Shown piece by piece: positions 32,183 through 42,994 of a stretch of 64,000 nucleotides of DNA (position 1 is its first letter; every line of letters starts with the position of its first letter). The position numbers were made by a program, and so were the translations under genes. The notes beneath the pieces are model-generated. The model worked only from the letters and a program-made list of their open reading frames with translations, ran no database searches and was not told the origin of the DNA. Origin of the DNA: Oopsacas minuta (Eukaryota > Porifera > Hexactinellida > Lyssacinosida > Leucopsacidae); assembly GCA_024704765.1 (NCBI GenBank), contig JAKMXF010000333.1, positions 62,001-126,000 of the forward strand, given 5' to 3'.

Positions 32183-33766
32183 TTGAATTGTAAGTATAAA
32201 TGGATTTGAATTTAAGCGAATATATCTCGAAAGTCCATGTCTTGTATCTAATGTGTGTATGTATATGTATATGTATATGTATGTGTGTATATTGCTATTT
32301 TATTGATCAACACAGTTAACACATAATTGTTATTATAAGCCTCAAATTACTTTTCGGTTGCTAAGTTCTTGCGCTTCAAAACCAGGCAAGTCACCACGCG
32401 AGGGCATAGGAGGCAAAAGCCCCCCCTGGAAAACTCGTGCCCTGGGGCATACACCCTTGGCTCAAATTGAAAACTATAAAATTTCGGCTCGCCTCGCTCG
32501 GATCTTGCCTCATATATTATGCAATCTCATATCACCGCGGAGATTCCCGTCAATATTCTTTGAGCTCCCACATCATTACTCCAAGGGCTAGAATAATCTA
32601 AACTTTCTGAACAAATTGCAAACCAAACGTTATTTCTTGAGATGGGTTTCGCTCCTGTACCTTACTGATTGTTTGCAGGACCATAGACCCTCATTGGAAC
32701 TTGATTTTCACCAGAATTCAAGGCCATGCGACGTCACTGCCCAGTTGGATTGGATGGTTAAAAAGATCTTGCGACTTACACTATCTCATTCTAAAATCAA
32801 CCTTTTAAAATACTTAAAGTTACATTATAACTTTAGTCAAATTCGTAGAAAGATGTTAATTGGATTGAATTTATAAATACAAATAATATACTAAATAGAC
32901 TCAATGATCAACTTACTTATAATACAAAATATAGGTAAGTTTGTTCATAGACTAAGGTTGATATACTGTTTGGAAATTGAGTTTAACTTTCATCAATACA
33001 CAAGTCCATGCACTGATCACGAGCTGAGGAAATATAGACTGGTTTGAAGGGTCCAGCGGGTCCCCCAACCTGTCCAGGCTCTGTGCGATCACAGTCCGCA
33101 TGTGCGGCTATCCGGTTCGTGAATACCTATATTTATCTATTATCTCATTTACCCATTGGCTGAAGCCCCACTACTTTTCTGGGCAAATGCGAGTATTCTA
33201 CTCCTGTCTTCCTATAATCTCTATATATTTATATTGTTCCGGCCTGATAATACAAACTTCATCTGTTCCTACTTCCTATTCAACTATCTATTACTACCTA
33301 TATTATCCAGATTATACAAAATCCTAATTTTTCACGAGTCCAAACGAGCTTGGATAATCGAAGTTAATTATGTTTCTCTCACTATTCTGTCACCATAAAT
33401 TCTTCTAGTGATGTCTCCCAATTTAAATATTTTAATTTCGGTTCCCTTCTAGCTTTATTAATAGGATGATGACATTAATTTCACTTATCTCTGGTAAAGT
33501 AGGAGAAATTGCTCCTGGCGTTACAAAGTAAATGATTAAATTGAAAATCTATGTAGCCAATGAGCTATTAGGTTTATTAATATCTAATTTCTAAGAGAGC
33601 AAAATTTCAGATATTTTTCTGGTTATTTATCCCTTGTGATATTTTACCAGAAATTCTATATTGTTATTATGTAATTCATATTTGTAATCAATTAATTGAT
33701 TTTCTAAGTATAAATTTAGATAATCGACTTTAAGTTTCAGTATTCACTACTAAACGCCTAAGTATA
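32183..33766. other. Repeat-bearing gap
   Basis: About 32245-32295 is a TGTATATG microsatellite. Around 32370-32480 lies a GC-rich dispersed-repeat piece (GCCCCCCCTGGAAAACTCGTGCC). 32500-32720 has kinase-like remnants (separate entry). 32880-33700 is AT-rich with no gene recognised; the short frames there lack any domain signal. Confidence 0.4.
32540..32720 (-). pseudogene. Possible tyrosine-kinase fragment in a dispersed repeat
   Basis: On the minus strand one frame reads VPMRVYGP and another, about 90 bp on, reads LGVMMWELKEY, reminiscent of kinase subdomains VIII-IX (VPxRWxAPE and DVWSxGVxxWEL). A second copy at 54690-54840 reads VDFWSLGVMMSVLEEYWEG. Both are out of frame and without the rest of a kinase. 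Short matches such as these can be coincidental; the shared nucleotide sequence of the two loci is the firmer observation. Confidence 0.3.
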
Positions 33767-34858
33767 ATGAACAAAAGCTTTCATCAGGGTACCAACATTA
33801 TTCTTTTCACTTTTACTATCTTCAATTTATTGGTATTAGTATTTTCGCTCATTTATATTATCAGATCATACCGTCACAACCTTAAAGAGATAAAGTTTTA
33901 CAAAAATAATCTTATTAATCCTTTTGTGCGTTTTAACACACTTTTTAACTACAGAACCAAGTTAGAAAAAGATCTCTTACTCGGTATTATAATTCTTTTC
34001 GAATTTATCGTGATCTCATCATTACTAGTTAACATTGGTATTATTTCAATCGCTCGTGAAATTCAATTGCCAAATGAACGTAATGAATTGTGTAATGAGA
34101 CAATAGTGGAATTTTATATTGATCTTTGGATTTTGGATATATTTCGTTATCCATGGTTATCCTTTTTCCCAATCATTTGTGTATTGTTCTTTCTGACTGT
34201 TATTACGTTGTCCACTTACCTAACCACTTATCTGAGTAGACGTTACCATGGTTGTTCCCTTGACAATCGAATCAAATGGAAATATATATTGTGGTGGTGT
34301 TTTCAAGCTGGGGTGTTGTTGTTGTTGTTGTGTCCCATACAGTATATACGAGCATGTTTAGGAGCCATAAGTTCGATTTTCTTGCTCATAAACTGGATCA
34401 TACTCTGTCGGGAGAGTGTAAAACTTTCTAGAATAATTAAGTATGTTGTTGATGGGATTAAGCGTTTCGAATATGATGACGTCAGATACAGAGAATCGAA
34501 TACAAGCTCTAATACTTATAGAATATTCGTTTTTCTCCACATTTTAAGCCTATGTAGTATCATGATCATAGTCTTTGTACTTTGCTTTGAGTATACAATC
34601 CAATATTTTCTTCTATTCAACTGTTTCGACCTCTCCAATTATTTTCAAATTACTAAAGAAGTTTCGAAAGTAATATCATCATATTCACATGTTTATTCAC
34701 CATATTTATTATATATTACTCTTTGGATATACGAATTATTGAACACACTTCCAGTTGTTTTCCTCGGCTGTATATTCCTTACAAGATATTGTCGGAAGCA
34801 GATGAATTTAGCCAAATATGACAGACAATTATCTCGCCCATTTATTCCCAAATCATAA
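33767..34858 (+). CDS. Orphan multi-pass membrane protein
   Basis: Uninterrupted frame of 363 residues with about seven strongly hydrophobic segments: near residues 10-30, 70-93, 130-155, 170-190, 190-210, 253-276 and 315-345. A Cys/Asn-bearing loop follows the second segment (NELCNETIVEFY) with a possible N-glycosylation site. The last segment is followed by a basic tail (RYCRKQMNLAKYDRQLSRPF). The layout recalls seven-helix receptors, but I see no DRY, NPxxY or other family motif, so the family is not recognised. Codon use is as AT-rich as the surroundings. No neighbour suggests a function. A run of GTTGTT repeats encodes LLLLL at about residue 185. Confidence 0.6.
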   Translation: MNKSFHQGTNIILFTFTIFNLLVLVFSLIYIIRSYRHNLKEIKFYKNNLINPFVRFNTLFNYRTKLEKDLLLGIIILFEFIVISSLLVNIGIISIAREIQLPNERNELCNETIVEFYIDLWILDIFRYPWLSFFPIICVLFFLTVITLSTYLTTYLSRRYHGCSLDNRIKWKYILWWCFQAGVLLLLLCPIQYIRACLGAISSIFLLINWIILCRESVKLSRIIKYVVDGIKRFEYDDVRYRESNTSSNTYRIFVFLHILSLCSIMIIVFVLCFEYTIQYFLLFNCFDLSNYFQITKEVSKVISSYSHVYSPYLLYITLWIYELLNTLPVVFLGCIFLTRYCRKQMNLAKYDRQLSRPFIPKS

Positions 34859-34860
34859 TT

Positions 34861-35015
34861 CTTTATTACTCGGATAAGACGTATCCCACTACCCTACGGG
34901 AGACATTAAGTACGTACTTACTGAGGTCCTCTTATCAGAATAGAAAGTGTATTAAAATGAATTTACAAGAAGAAGTACGTATTAACCGAGTGTATGTCTT
35001 ATCTGAGTTTTGCTG
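34861..35015. mobile_element. Pogo-like MITE (about 155 bp)
   Basis: Left end ACTCGGATAAGACGTAT; right end mirrors it (GTATGTCTTATCTGAGTTTT), with ends of CAGCAAAACTCAG type when read inward. Similar in length and ends to the copy at 57616-57773. Probably a non-autonomous pogo/Tigger-type element. Confidence 0.5.
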
Positions 35016-35459
35016 TGTTTTATATGACTGTGTTTGGAATTATATTAATATATGACTGTTAAACATACATGAATCAGACTACCATATTAATTCTATTTCA
35101 GGCGCTACATAAATACATTCGTGTTCCATGGGGGCCATAATTTGGAACCATTGGCATAACTATATAAAAAGATACATGGCTACTTACTACTGACAACTAC
35201 CGTATTCGTATTCGTTCTAATTCAGACGCAGTTCTAGGTTAAGCGCCTCTGGCGGGTAGAGGGGTTTCTCTGTCCTATTGAAAGGTGCCCTCGACAGAAT
35301 AATTATTTTTGGGGCGCTCACATAGCTCACATAATTAGAGCTTATAGATAGAGTTGCACTTTGTCAAGAATCTGGGGTGAGAATCGGGACTAGTGGTTAG
35401 AATATCTATAAATCAGTAGTATTATGCAATCATGTGACATTTGTAAATTTATCTACTTG
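35016..35459. other. Intergenic gap
   Basis: AT-rich with a short CTCTGGCGGGTAGAGGGG stretch at about 35247. Nothing recognised. Confidence 0.35.
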
Positions 35460-36350
35460 CTTGGTACTCAGCGCTTCGTGCCTCGAATTTACTAAAGTAT
35501 AAAATTGCAAATTTGAGTTAATAAATTACTATTTCAACTATTTGTTTACTTTATATTCATAAAAACAACAGAATTTCTATAAGAGAAACTTGAATATGCG
35601 AAATTCGGATTCAGCGTACTTGATTACCCCTATATATAGGAGCGGCGTCAGGACAAATTTGGGGGCTCAAGCCCCCCGTAATTTCAGGAGATAAAAATAT
35701 AGAAATTTTTGACAGAACTTGCTTAGTCTTTGCTTTGTTTGTTTTAAAAGTTGTTTTTCTAGATGCCTGGCCTAGTTTAGCTAATATTCCGGCTAACTTC
35801 TTCGAGACTCTTGTTTCTCACTCAGTTTATGAGTCGTGTTATATATTTTAATATTCTTTAAATTTTACTTACGATGCTAGATTTATTTTATTAACTTAAT
35901 TATGTCTTTGGATGGCTATTTGGCAAAGCTCGATAAACTTGTTTGGTGCTAAATCTCCTTGCCCAGATGATTCCATTGATTCAGAATCGGAGGAAAGTGT
36001 TATACCGTATATACCTGGTCCTTCTGATATCCTCAATTTTGACAAACTTGCGCAACCATTGTTGACAAATTTCCTAAGCGTGAAGGCCGTTCTTTTCAGC
36101 AAATTGTATTTAGATTTTGCCTTGCTTGAGTATTCTCAAACGAAGAATTTTGTCAGTTGTGTTGAATACTTTAATTGATATTCCGAGCGAGCTTGGTCCC
36201 CACGAAAAAACGTGTCGTCAGGCTCAGCCCCTCCGTTTGCCAAATCCTGGCGCCGCTCCTACCTATATTACTGTTTAGCGCAAGTCTATAAGTATATTTC
36301 GAGATTTCAACTATTTGTTTACTCTCTATTCATACAACAACAATTACATT
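35460..36350. repeat. Dispersed repeat copy, split by hAT-like insertion
   Basis: 35460-35636 (GCGCTTCGTGCCTCGA, ACTTTATATTCATAAAAAC, GATTCAGCGTACTTGATTACCCC) and 36262-36350 (TTTCAACTATTTGTTTAC) are parts of the same CTCGAGGTATCCA family as 13555-14040. They are separated by the 625-bp hAT-like element. Confidence 0.55.
35637..36261. mobile_element. hAT-like non-autonomous element
   Basis: Left end TAGGAGCGGCGTCAGGAC, right end GTCAGGC...CCTGGCGCCGCTCCTA, inverted to each other over about 14 bp. Flanking octamers are CCTATATA (35629-35636) and CCTATATT (36262-36269), consistent with the 8-bp target duplication of hAT transposons. The interior has GC-rich subterminal CCCCC words and a short frame with PDDSIDSESEE that I cannot assign. 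No transposase domain seen. Confidence 0.7.
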
Positions 36351-36719
36351 TGCATATTAGGTGTCCCAGTTTCCACTTTTTATAACAAGAATACTGATTT
36401 TATCCAGAACAACAATAAAATTTGTAAATTGTTTGCAATTAAATAGGACCACTCTCCACCGTCCACTCCTGAATCATAAATGGAGCATGCTCCAGGTCCC
36501 GCTCCTTTAATGCTCTGCCTTTTGCACATGTGCTCTGTACTTTTAAATACTGTAGGACCAAATTTCCATGGAATCATCGATCCTGTGGATCATTTTCCAC
36601 GAATATTTTGGTCCCTCGTATGGAAAAATGGTCCATAGGTCCATACTTTAGGCAAGCTCTTGGCTAATCCTATCTGACAAATGGCTCTTGATCCTATCTG
36701 ATTCCAACTATAATTTCAG
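36351..36719. other. 5' flank of two-exon NHL gene
   Basis: About 370 bp. It contains a short GC-rich inverted pair (GAGCATGCTCCAGGTCCCGCTCC near 36481). The ATG at 36720 follows TATAATTTCAG, which also looks like a splice acceptor, so an untranslated first exon is possible. Confidence 0.35.
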
Positions 36720-37957
36720 ATGAATTTTAGTTCGCAAGTGGAACACTTGCGTTCGGAGATAACTTCTTCATTCTCTGAGCTGATTAAACTCCTACAGGAG
36801 AGGAGAGATCTCTTGTTGCGTCAACTTGATAGCTTGTCTATAATTCCTCAAATCTTCCCTCAGCCCTCTAATTCAGAAGAAGTTAAAAAGTCTCCTCTTT
36901 CTGATTCAGGCATGCTTGGTAACGTAACCCCTCAACAGCTGTGCGAACTGAAGTTCAACTTAGACCCTAATCTGACTGCTTGTCTACATAACATAGGTCT
37001 CATACAGGTCACTGTAGTGGACAACCTAATGCTCCCTATTAATAACGTTATCAGGTCTCAGCGGGACGTGTACTCTCCTTCCAAGTTAAATACACATTAT
37101 AGCTAATTTGTTACCAGTCACTCTGTTCTTAACTTATTTTCTTATTGTGTTTATAGGTATGCTGGAGCGGAGAAAAGTTATTCGTATTAGATTATGGGAA
37201 CAAGCGTGTAGACGTGTTTGATAAAGAGGGAGAGCTCCAAAGTAGTTTCCTGCTACGAATAGAGATAGCTAGTAACGAATTAATATGTTTTGCTGCTTCT
37301 ATTGACTACTTGCTGCTCACAAGACAGAGCAGTGACATTGTTACCTACTACACACATAATGGTACTCTATTGCCTGGGTTACCTTACCACCTGGAAGATC
37401 CTGTCAGCATGGCTGCATGTAGAGAGATGGTAGCTATTGTGGATAAATCTTCTCATCATGTTTTGTTATTTCCTCAGTTTAGTGACCGTGTTACAATGAT
37501 AGGCTCTGAGTCTACCAGACCAGGACAGCTGTATAAACCTGAGGACGTAGCATTCACACCTGACAATTGCTTGCTAGTACTGGACCACAAAAACCCCTGT
37601 CTACACTTGTACGACATGAAGGGTCACTATCTGACTAGTTTCGGCTGCTCCTTGGTGGGTTTTGATATAACTCACCCTTCTTGCTTCTCAATTGATCATC
37701 AAGGGGTTGTTCTACTGGTACACAAACGTTCCAAGAAAGTTACCATATTCAATCCTAACAGGACCTTGGCTTACAAACTGCGTGTCCAGCCTGACGCTAG
37801 CTTATCTATCCATGGTTATCTTTTCCCTAGTAGCTGTGCTCTACAGAGGGATCTACTGGCAGTAGCTTATGAAGATAATAACATCGTAGGAATATGTAAT
37901 ACTGCTTCTTTTAAGAAGGTATTTATTCATGAACTCTGTTTGCCAAAGTTAAAGTAG
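36720..37957 (+). CDS. Coiled-coil and NHL-repeat protein, two exons
   Basis: Exon 1 36720-37067 and exon 2 37157-37957 join in phase (intron 89 bp, GAC|GTGTAC...TTATAG|GTA) to 382 residues. The donor is weak and chosen because the join RDV-CWSGEKLFVLDYGNKRVDVF gives an uninterrupted NHL blade. Residues 1-45 are a likely coiled coil (SEITSSFSELIKLLQERRDLLLRQLDSL). NHL-type blades follow: LFVLDYGNKRVDVF, VAIVDKSSHHVLLFPQF, CLLVLDHKNPCLHLYD and VLLVHKRSKKVTIF. No RING or B-box is present, so it is not a full TRIM protein. NHL propellers bind proteins or RNA. The same kind of gene occurs twice more here, in broken form (160-920 and 41069-42004). Confidence 0.72.
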
Positions 37958-38245
37958 AATTATATTTTGGAATATTCTGTTTGACAGAAAGTGTTGTAGC
38001 ATACTTAGCTAAGTGTTCCCTAATATTTATATATTTTAATTAAACTATGCGATGCATACTGTGCTTCTAAATTATCTCGGAAAGTTATATTATTGCACTT
38101 TCGCAGATATCATCTCTGATAAATCTACAGTTGACGTCATCGGGACCGAAATCTTTATTCACTCATAGCATTCTATACAGTAAGGCAATGATAGTCAATT
38201 GAAATTTTGGACCAGGGACAACGATAAATCACAGTGAATTTACAG

Positions 38246-38280
38246 TAGAACTCGGTTAAGACGGACTCGGCTTAAGACGT
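38246..38280. repeat. Pogo-like MITE end
   Basis: ACAGTAGAACTCGGTTAAGA followed by CGGACTCGGCTTAAGACG, like the ends at 57616 and 34861. Only one end was found, next to the 3' end of the KRBA2-like remnant. Confidence 0.45.
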
Positions 38281-40159
38281 ACTAAATTATTCTTCCCAAA
38301 AGGACAATTATGTTCGACTGCCACAACAACTGCTGTAATGTTTCGAAAGTCACCTTTACCTCGATTTACGTCGGGTAAAGGGACCATTACTGTATCCCCA
38401 ATATTTGCTTGTTTGAATCGTTTTCTAGATTGCTCGAACATTTTATCAGCCTACTCTCCTTGTATTCTTTTCGCACCTTTTCGCTGCTGCGTAATTTGAT
38501 TCGCTTGATGACATAGTCTGCATAATACAGCTGAACCAAATCCTTCTTCTTCACTTCCATTATTTACAGAACATGGTGGTATAGCATGGCAAAAAGCCCA
38601 CAAGACATACAAGTGTGCGCTCCATTGGATATTTGTTGACATGATACACAATTATAGTTTGATATTTCAGATTGTTGAGTGATTGATGCTGTGCCTGGGG
38701 CTATATCGTCTTGTCCTAAATTCTGTTGCTTCGAATATTCTTCTTCTGAGTTCAAAATTTCTTTTAATTGCTCTTCAGTATCTAGGATAGAAGAGGTATC
38801 AATTGTGAGGTTGGTTGAAACGACTTCTAGTTGTTCTGAACTTAAAGTTTGTCTCAATTGCTCTTCAGTCTCTAGAATAGAAGCTGCATCGATTGTGAGG
38901 TTGGTTGAAACTACTCTTAGTTGTGGTCTTATCCCAAAAACAACTTCATAGGAGTCCTTCCAATTCCTAAGATAGTTCAAATATAAATGCATACATACTA
39001 TTTTATTGTACATATTTGTTATAATTATTGATCTTAAATATCAAATAATACCTGTATGTAGTCTTGTGTTAATTTCCATTGGACGAATCTAAGTCCTTCT
39101 GACCATTTGGTTGATTTTTCGTCACGCATCTATCAAGCAAGTATTTCTTCGACGCTCCGATTTGCCCTCTCGACTGAGCCTCGTGACTGGGAGTGTCGAG
39201 GTTTTCCGTGGACTATTCGACACTCAGGCCAGAGATTTGTTACTTCCTTCACAATCTTAAAAATGTAGCCAAAAGGTGTGAAAATAAGATTAATCATATG
39301 ATAAATCTATGTCTAGGCTGATAATATTCATTCTACACAATTTAACATACCTGATTCGCAAACTCACGGCCATTATCAGACTGTAGAATATGAGGTGCCC
39401 CTTTATCACAAAAATATCAATCAGCTGTTAAGCTACCCCTTCTGCACGTTTCGATTCTAGCGCTTTTAATGTTACAAACTTAGTAAGATGATCTTGATAT
39501 GTCATAATATGTTTGTACTTGCCGTCTGGTTGGCTTTGCATATCAATGAGGTCAACCTTGATAGAAATAAGTTAATACAAACTGGAGTTATTTCTCCGAT
39601 TTACATGTCCAGTTCATTATACTTGCAGAAAACAATGCTTCACTAGTCGGATTTTTGCAGCTGCAATGTGAAATTTGATTGGATAAACAATATACCTCAC
39701 CTGGCATCTCGAATTGAGCTGATTGCTAATGATTGGCTTGACAACAAGAGATTTTCTAACTTTACTTTTCTTGAGCTGGCATTTTTCCCAAAGTTACAAA
39801 TAGGTACAAATATGTTCTCTCGTAATGTTTGCATAATCTTCTGACAATTTATGTTCCATGAGTATTTTACCACTATGTCCAGTTGACAAGTGAGCTGCAT
39901 GTATAATATCAAATAATTCCTCAAAGAAAACGAATTGTTGCTGCGATGCTTGTTTCTTAAGCATTTTGATTATGATACCATCAACTTGAATTTCCAAAAT
40001 TTCGAATTTTTTCACTAGTCTATAATCCTTTGGATTTTTTTGAATACTTTTATCTTCATCTTGGCTTTGTATTCGCTCTATTGTTGCTTGATAATCATCT
40101 TTGGTGAAAAAAGTCATGTTCCCTGCTTTATTCTTCACAGCTTCAGCTATTTTATTCAT
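38256..40159 (-). pseudogene. KRBA2-like integrase-derived gene, intron-bearing and decayed
   Basis: Reading down from 40159: NKAGNMTFFTKDDY..., an integrase zinc-binding segment (FDIIHAAHLSTGHSGKILM), KVRKSLVVKPIISNQLNSRCQ, then an apparent intron (GTGAGG...TCAAG) before VDLIDMQSQPDGKYKHIMTY with the first core Asp. SDNGREFANQ follows in another frame (second Asp), a second GT-AG intron, then IVHGKPRHSQSRGSVERAN (Glu). A further intron precedes NWKDSYEVVFG and a Cys/His cluster (NCVSCQQISNGAHTCMSCG), and the C-terminal part ends near 38256 (GDTVMVPLPDVNRGKGDFRN). Stops occur after GVA, after VEEILA and at other points, and several frameshifts are present. The domain order matches KRAB-A-domain-containing-2-like proteins, which derive from a retroelement integrase. 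Confidence 0.7.
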
Positions 40160-40490
40160 GAATATTTCCCGTGTTCATTTGGTAATTGGGCTATATTCTG
40201 GAAAGTATGTTTATTCAGTGTTCAAGTATGCAATACAAGTTTTAGCTATGCACATGGCCAAATATAAAGGGTCCAAGGGAGACCACATAAAGTTGAAGTA
40301 CTTGGTTCAGAAGGACCACTTACGAGGTAGATTGTCCGACCTGAATGCATATAGCGGAATCTACTATGATAGAATATCCTATATCCACGATCAGTTTGCA
40401 TGAATTGAATTAATTAAAAGTCGCATAATTATTACGAGGCACTCTAAAACTAGTATTATGCATATTGACTAAGAAAGTAGCATTTTGCAT

Positions 40491-40582
40491 TAGGGATGGG
40501 ACGGAGCTCCGCGTAACTTTTCAGCTCCGTCTTTACATCCGCATCCGCGGATGTGGGAAATCTCACATCCGTCCCATCCCTA
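40491..40582. mobile_element. hAT MITE (92 bp) with perfect 8-bp duplication
   Basis: Ends TAGGGATGGGACGGA and TCCGTCCCATCCCTA are perfect inverted repeats. The flanks are TTTTGCAT at 40483-40490 and TTTTGCAT at 40583-40590. The interior is also largely palindromic (CATCCGCATCCGCGGATGTG). Target size and TAGGG ends are those of hAT elements. The undecayed duplication suggests a recent insertion. Confidence 0.85.
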
Positions 40583-41068
40583 TTTTGCATAATGCCCAAT
40601 TTCTCATACTGCCCATAACATATACATTATAACCATTAATGACAATCAGAAATATTTAGGTTATGAAGATAGTTATGTTATTCTAAAATCTCTTTACAAA
40701 TAGAGTTTATCCTAACAAATTGTAAGATAGATACAATCGTTGGACTGTGCCAAGTGTGTAAATACATATGTTCATATACGTATGATAGACTTGAGATATG
40801 ATATTCTGGGACCTTCGATCCAGGTGCGTATCAGGGAATTATATCCGCTCTGGCAAATATTCAGAAACCAATTAAGCTCGTTATTCCACCAGGAGCGGCC
40901 CAATTCGCAGTAATGGCGAATATGTGCCGTCTCTTGTCCTAAGCTATTCTACTCCCTCATACAGGCCTATCTACCCCCCTGGTCCCTGGTATCTTCTGAT
41001 ATGGAACAAATAACTTTAATCCTGGGTATTATTGTTTATTTTTGAAATAATTTACAGTTTCAAGTTGA
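40583..41068. other. Intergenic gap before broken NHL gene
   Basis: AT-rich; nothing recognised. TTTACAG at 41051-41057 just before the NHL start might be a splice acceptor. Confidence 0.35.
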
Positions 41069-42004
41069 ATGGCTACTTCTGGTTCAGCTGGAGAACCTAG
41101 TTTTGACCTTCAAGTTATTCAGATACAAAATGAAATTTGAGGCTCGTTTCTGTGAATTGACAGATTATCTGAATAAGAGGAAGAACGAACTTTTGAGAGA
41201 ATTGGATGAAATCAACCGAATATACAAACAAGAAAGAAACAAACATAAACAATCTATCTCCGAAATTGAAAAAGCACTCAAATTCATTGGGAATAATTTT
41301 GAATCTTTAACCATGAAAGGTACTCAAACTGAAATTATCAAAAGTTTAGAACAAAAACAGAAAGAAATAAGATCTGAATTGAAATACAAGCATATTTCAT
41401 TTGAATTTGATAATACACTATTAGATATGATTAATAGATTTGGTAAGATTAGTGTTGTTAATTCAAGTTACTCATGTCTACCAGTTGTAGATTATAAAGG
41501 TAAAGTGAAACCAGTAGTGAGTGTAGGGACTGAAGGTAGTGGTGAAGGACAATTCAGCTATCCATGGGGAGTTGCTGTTGAATACAGAACAGATAACATC
41601 TATGTAGCAGATAAATGGAACAACAGGGTACAGGTATTCATTAAAGATGGCAAATTCTTGTTCTATTTGGTGCTGATAAGATGAAGTCCCCTCTCTATAT
41701 TACTATTGATATAGAGAGAGTATTTGTGAGTCAGTATGGAACAGGTTGTTTGTTGGTATTTGATTTGAAAGGAAATTTTATGAAACAAATAGGTACTCCA
41801 GGTAGTGGAGAAGGACAATTCAACAGTCCTTATGGTATTGGTATCAATGTAGATAATGTAGATATTTATGTATGTGATTACTCTAACAACAGAATACATA
41901 TATTCTCACAAGATTATTCTTACAAATTTCAGTTTCGAATTGTAAACATTAAACACTTGCTTCCTATTTCGGTCTATATATCTACAATCAAATTGGCTTT
42001 GTAG
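41069..42004 (+). pseudogene. Coiled-coil/NHL gene with two frameshifts, truncated
   Basis: ATG 41069 opens MATSGSAGEPSFDLQVIQIQ, which shifts frame at about 41137 (one extra T at GAAATTTGAG). The next frame reads a long coiled coil (FCELTDYLNKRKNELLRELD to about 41400) and a first NHL blade (GEGQFSYPWGVAVE, NIYVADKWNNRVQVF). A second shift at about 41660 leads to a further blade (GEGQFNSPYGIGINVDNVDI, YVCDYSNNRIHIFSQ). The frame stops at 42002-42004 after only two or three blades, where family members usually have five or six. Upstream GxGEGQF/NN-R-QVF signatures are well kept, so decay is recent. Confidence 0.75.
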
Positions 42005-42144
42005 GCCCAAAACTTGTAAATCGGTAATAAATGCTATACATATCTTCATAACTCTTCATAGCGACCTCAAGTTATTAAGCTGAATTCAGTAAGTTAAATT
42101 ATTACTATAGGTAATACACTTATCAAACTCATTATTATACGAAT

Positions 42145-42430
42145 TTGTGTATTGATAGATATTTGGAAAAGATACTCATTAGAAAGAACCAGGATTGTCT
42201 TGGTCGTAAACCAGCCATGTTTGAAGCTGAGCGTAAGCGTTTACTTCGCCAAAAACGAATCTCAGGAAGAAAAGCTAGAGGGTCTTCAGAAACAAAGGAG
42301 CCGACAAGCTATTTCGAGAGCTTCCCAAATCTGATTACTAGACCTCTCAGCGCTTAAAGTACCAGCGAGCTCTTCAAGCCAATCTCAAACTCAGAGAATC
42401 TGAGGATAGATCCGCTGAGCGTCTGTATTT
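42145..42430 (+). pseudogene. Possible Helitron-type helicase N-terminal remnant
   Basis: Two overlapping frames read basic stretches of the type AERKRLLRQKR and EEKLEGLQKQRSRQAISRAS, then QRLKYQRALQANLKLRESEDRSAERLYF. Arrays of this kind (R-L-x(5)-R-x(3)-R-x-S-E) precede the helicase-like domain in many Helitron proteins. No Rep or helicase motif follows, and the ends cannot be placed. Confidence 0.3.
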
Positions 42431-42500
42431 CATAAATTTTGTTTAGTTTGTGTGTTGTAATTATTGTATGGAAAATTAAATTTCTCTTGTTTACATATAA

Positions 42501-42536
42501 TAAATACTACTTTGAGCATGCTCAAAGTAGTATTTA
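42501..42536. repeat. Perfect 36-bp palindrome
   Basis: TAAATACTACTTTGAGCA followed at once by its exact reverse complement TGCTCAAAGTAGTATTTA. No loop. It may be a terminator-like or recombination-prone site, or a minimal MITE. It stands alone, without a recognised flanking gene. Confidence 0.9.
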
Positions 42537-42994
42537 ATACCTCCTTATTCAGTATTATTGAATCAGCTTAAATGTAGGAAAATACTATACGAATGTATTT
42601 CCCTAAAAATGTTTCCAATTTTTGAACTTGTTATTATTTAACACAACGTGGACTATGAGATGAAATTATCCAAAGTTGACTGGGTGGGGTAAGAAAAGAC
42701 CCCAACTTGTGTCGTATTGACGGAGTGGGGTCTATTTTAACCCCACATAGTCCACAAAATGTTAATCATATGTGTGTTCGTATAAAGTTTCACTAAATCT
42801 TCCAATATTTAGGAAGGACCCTAATGAGGGATATTGCACGAGGGCACCAATGTCCTATGACCGCTACTGATTAGTATATACCTTAATTAATAGTAAAGAA
42901 TTTTCAGACTTTCGTGTTAATTATTATCAATTGATGTATGTTAACTATCAAAAATCGTCTTGTACGAGTAAATCAGTATTTAAGTTTGTACATA

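Noticed and set aside
32616-32876. An 86-residue plus-strand frame as a reverse transcriptase piece
   Set aside because: No RT motif; the first half is a repeat shared with 54.7 kb, whose better reading is on the minus strand.
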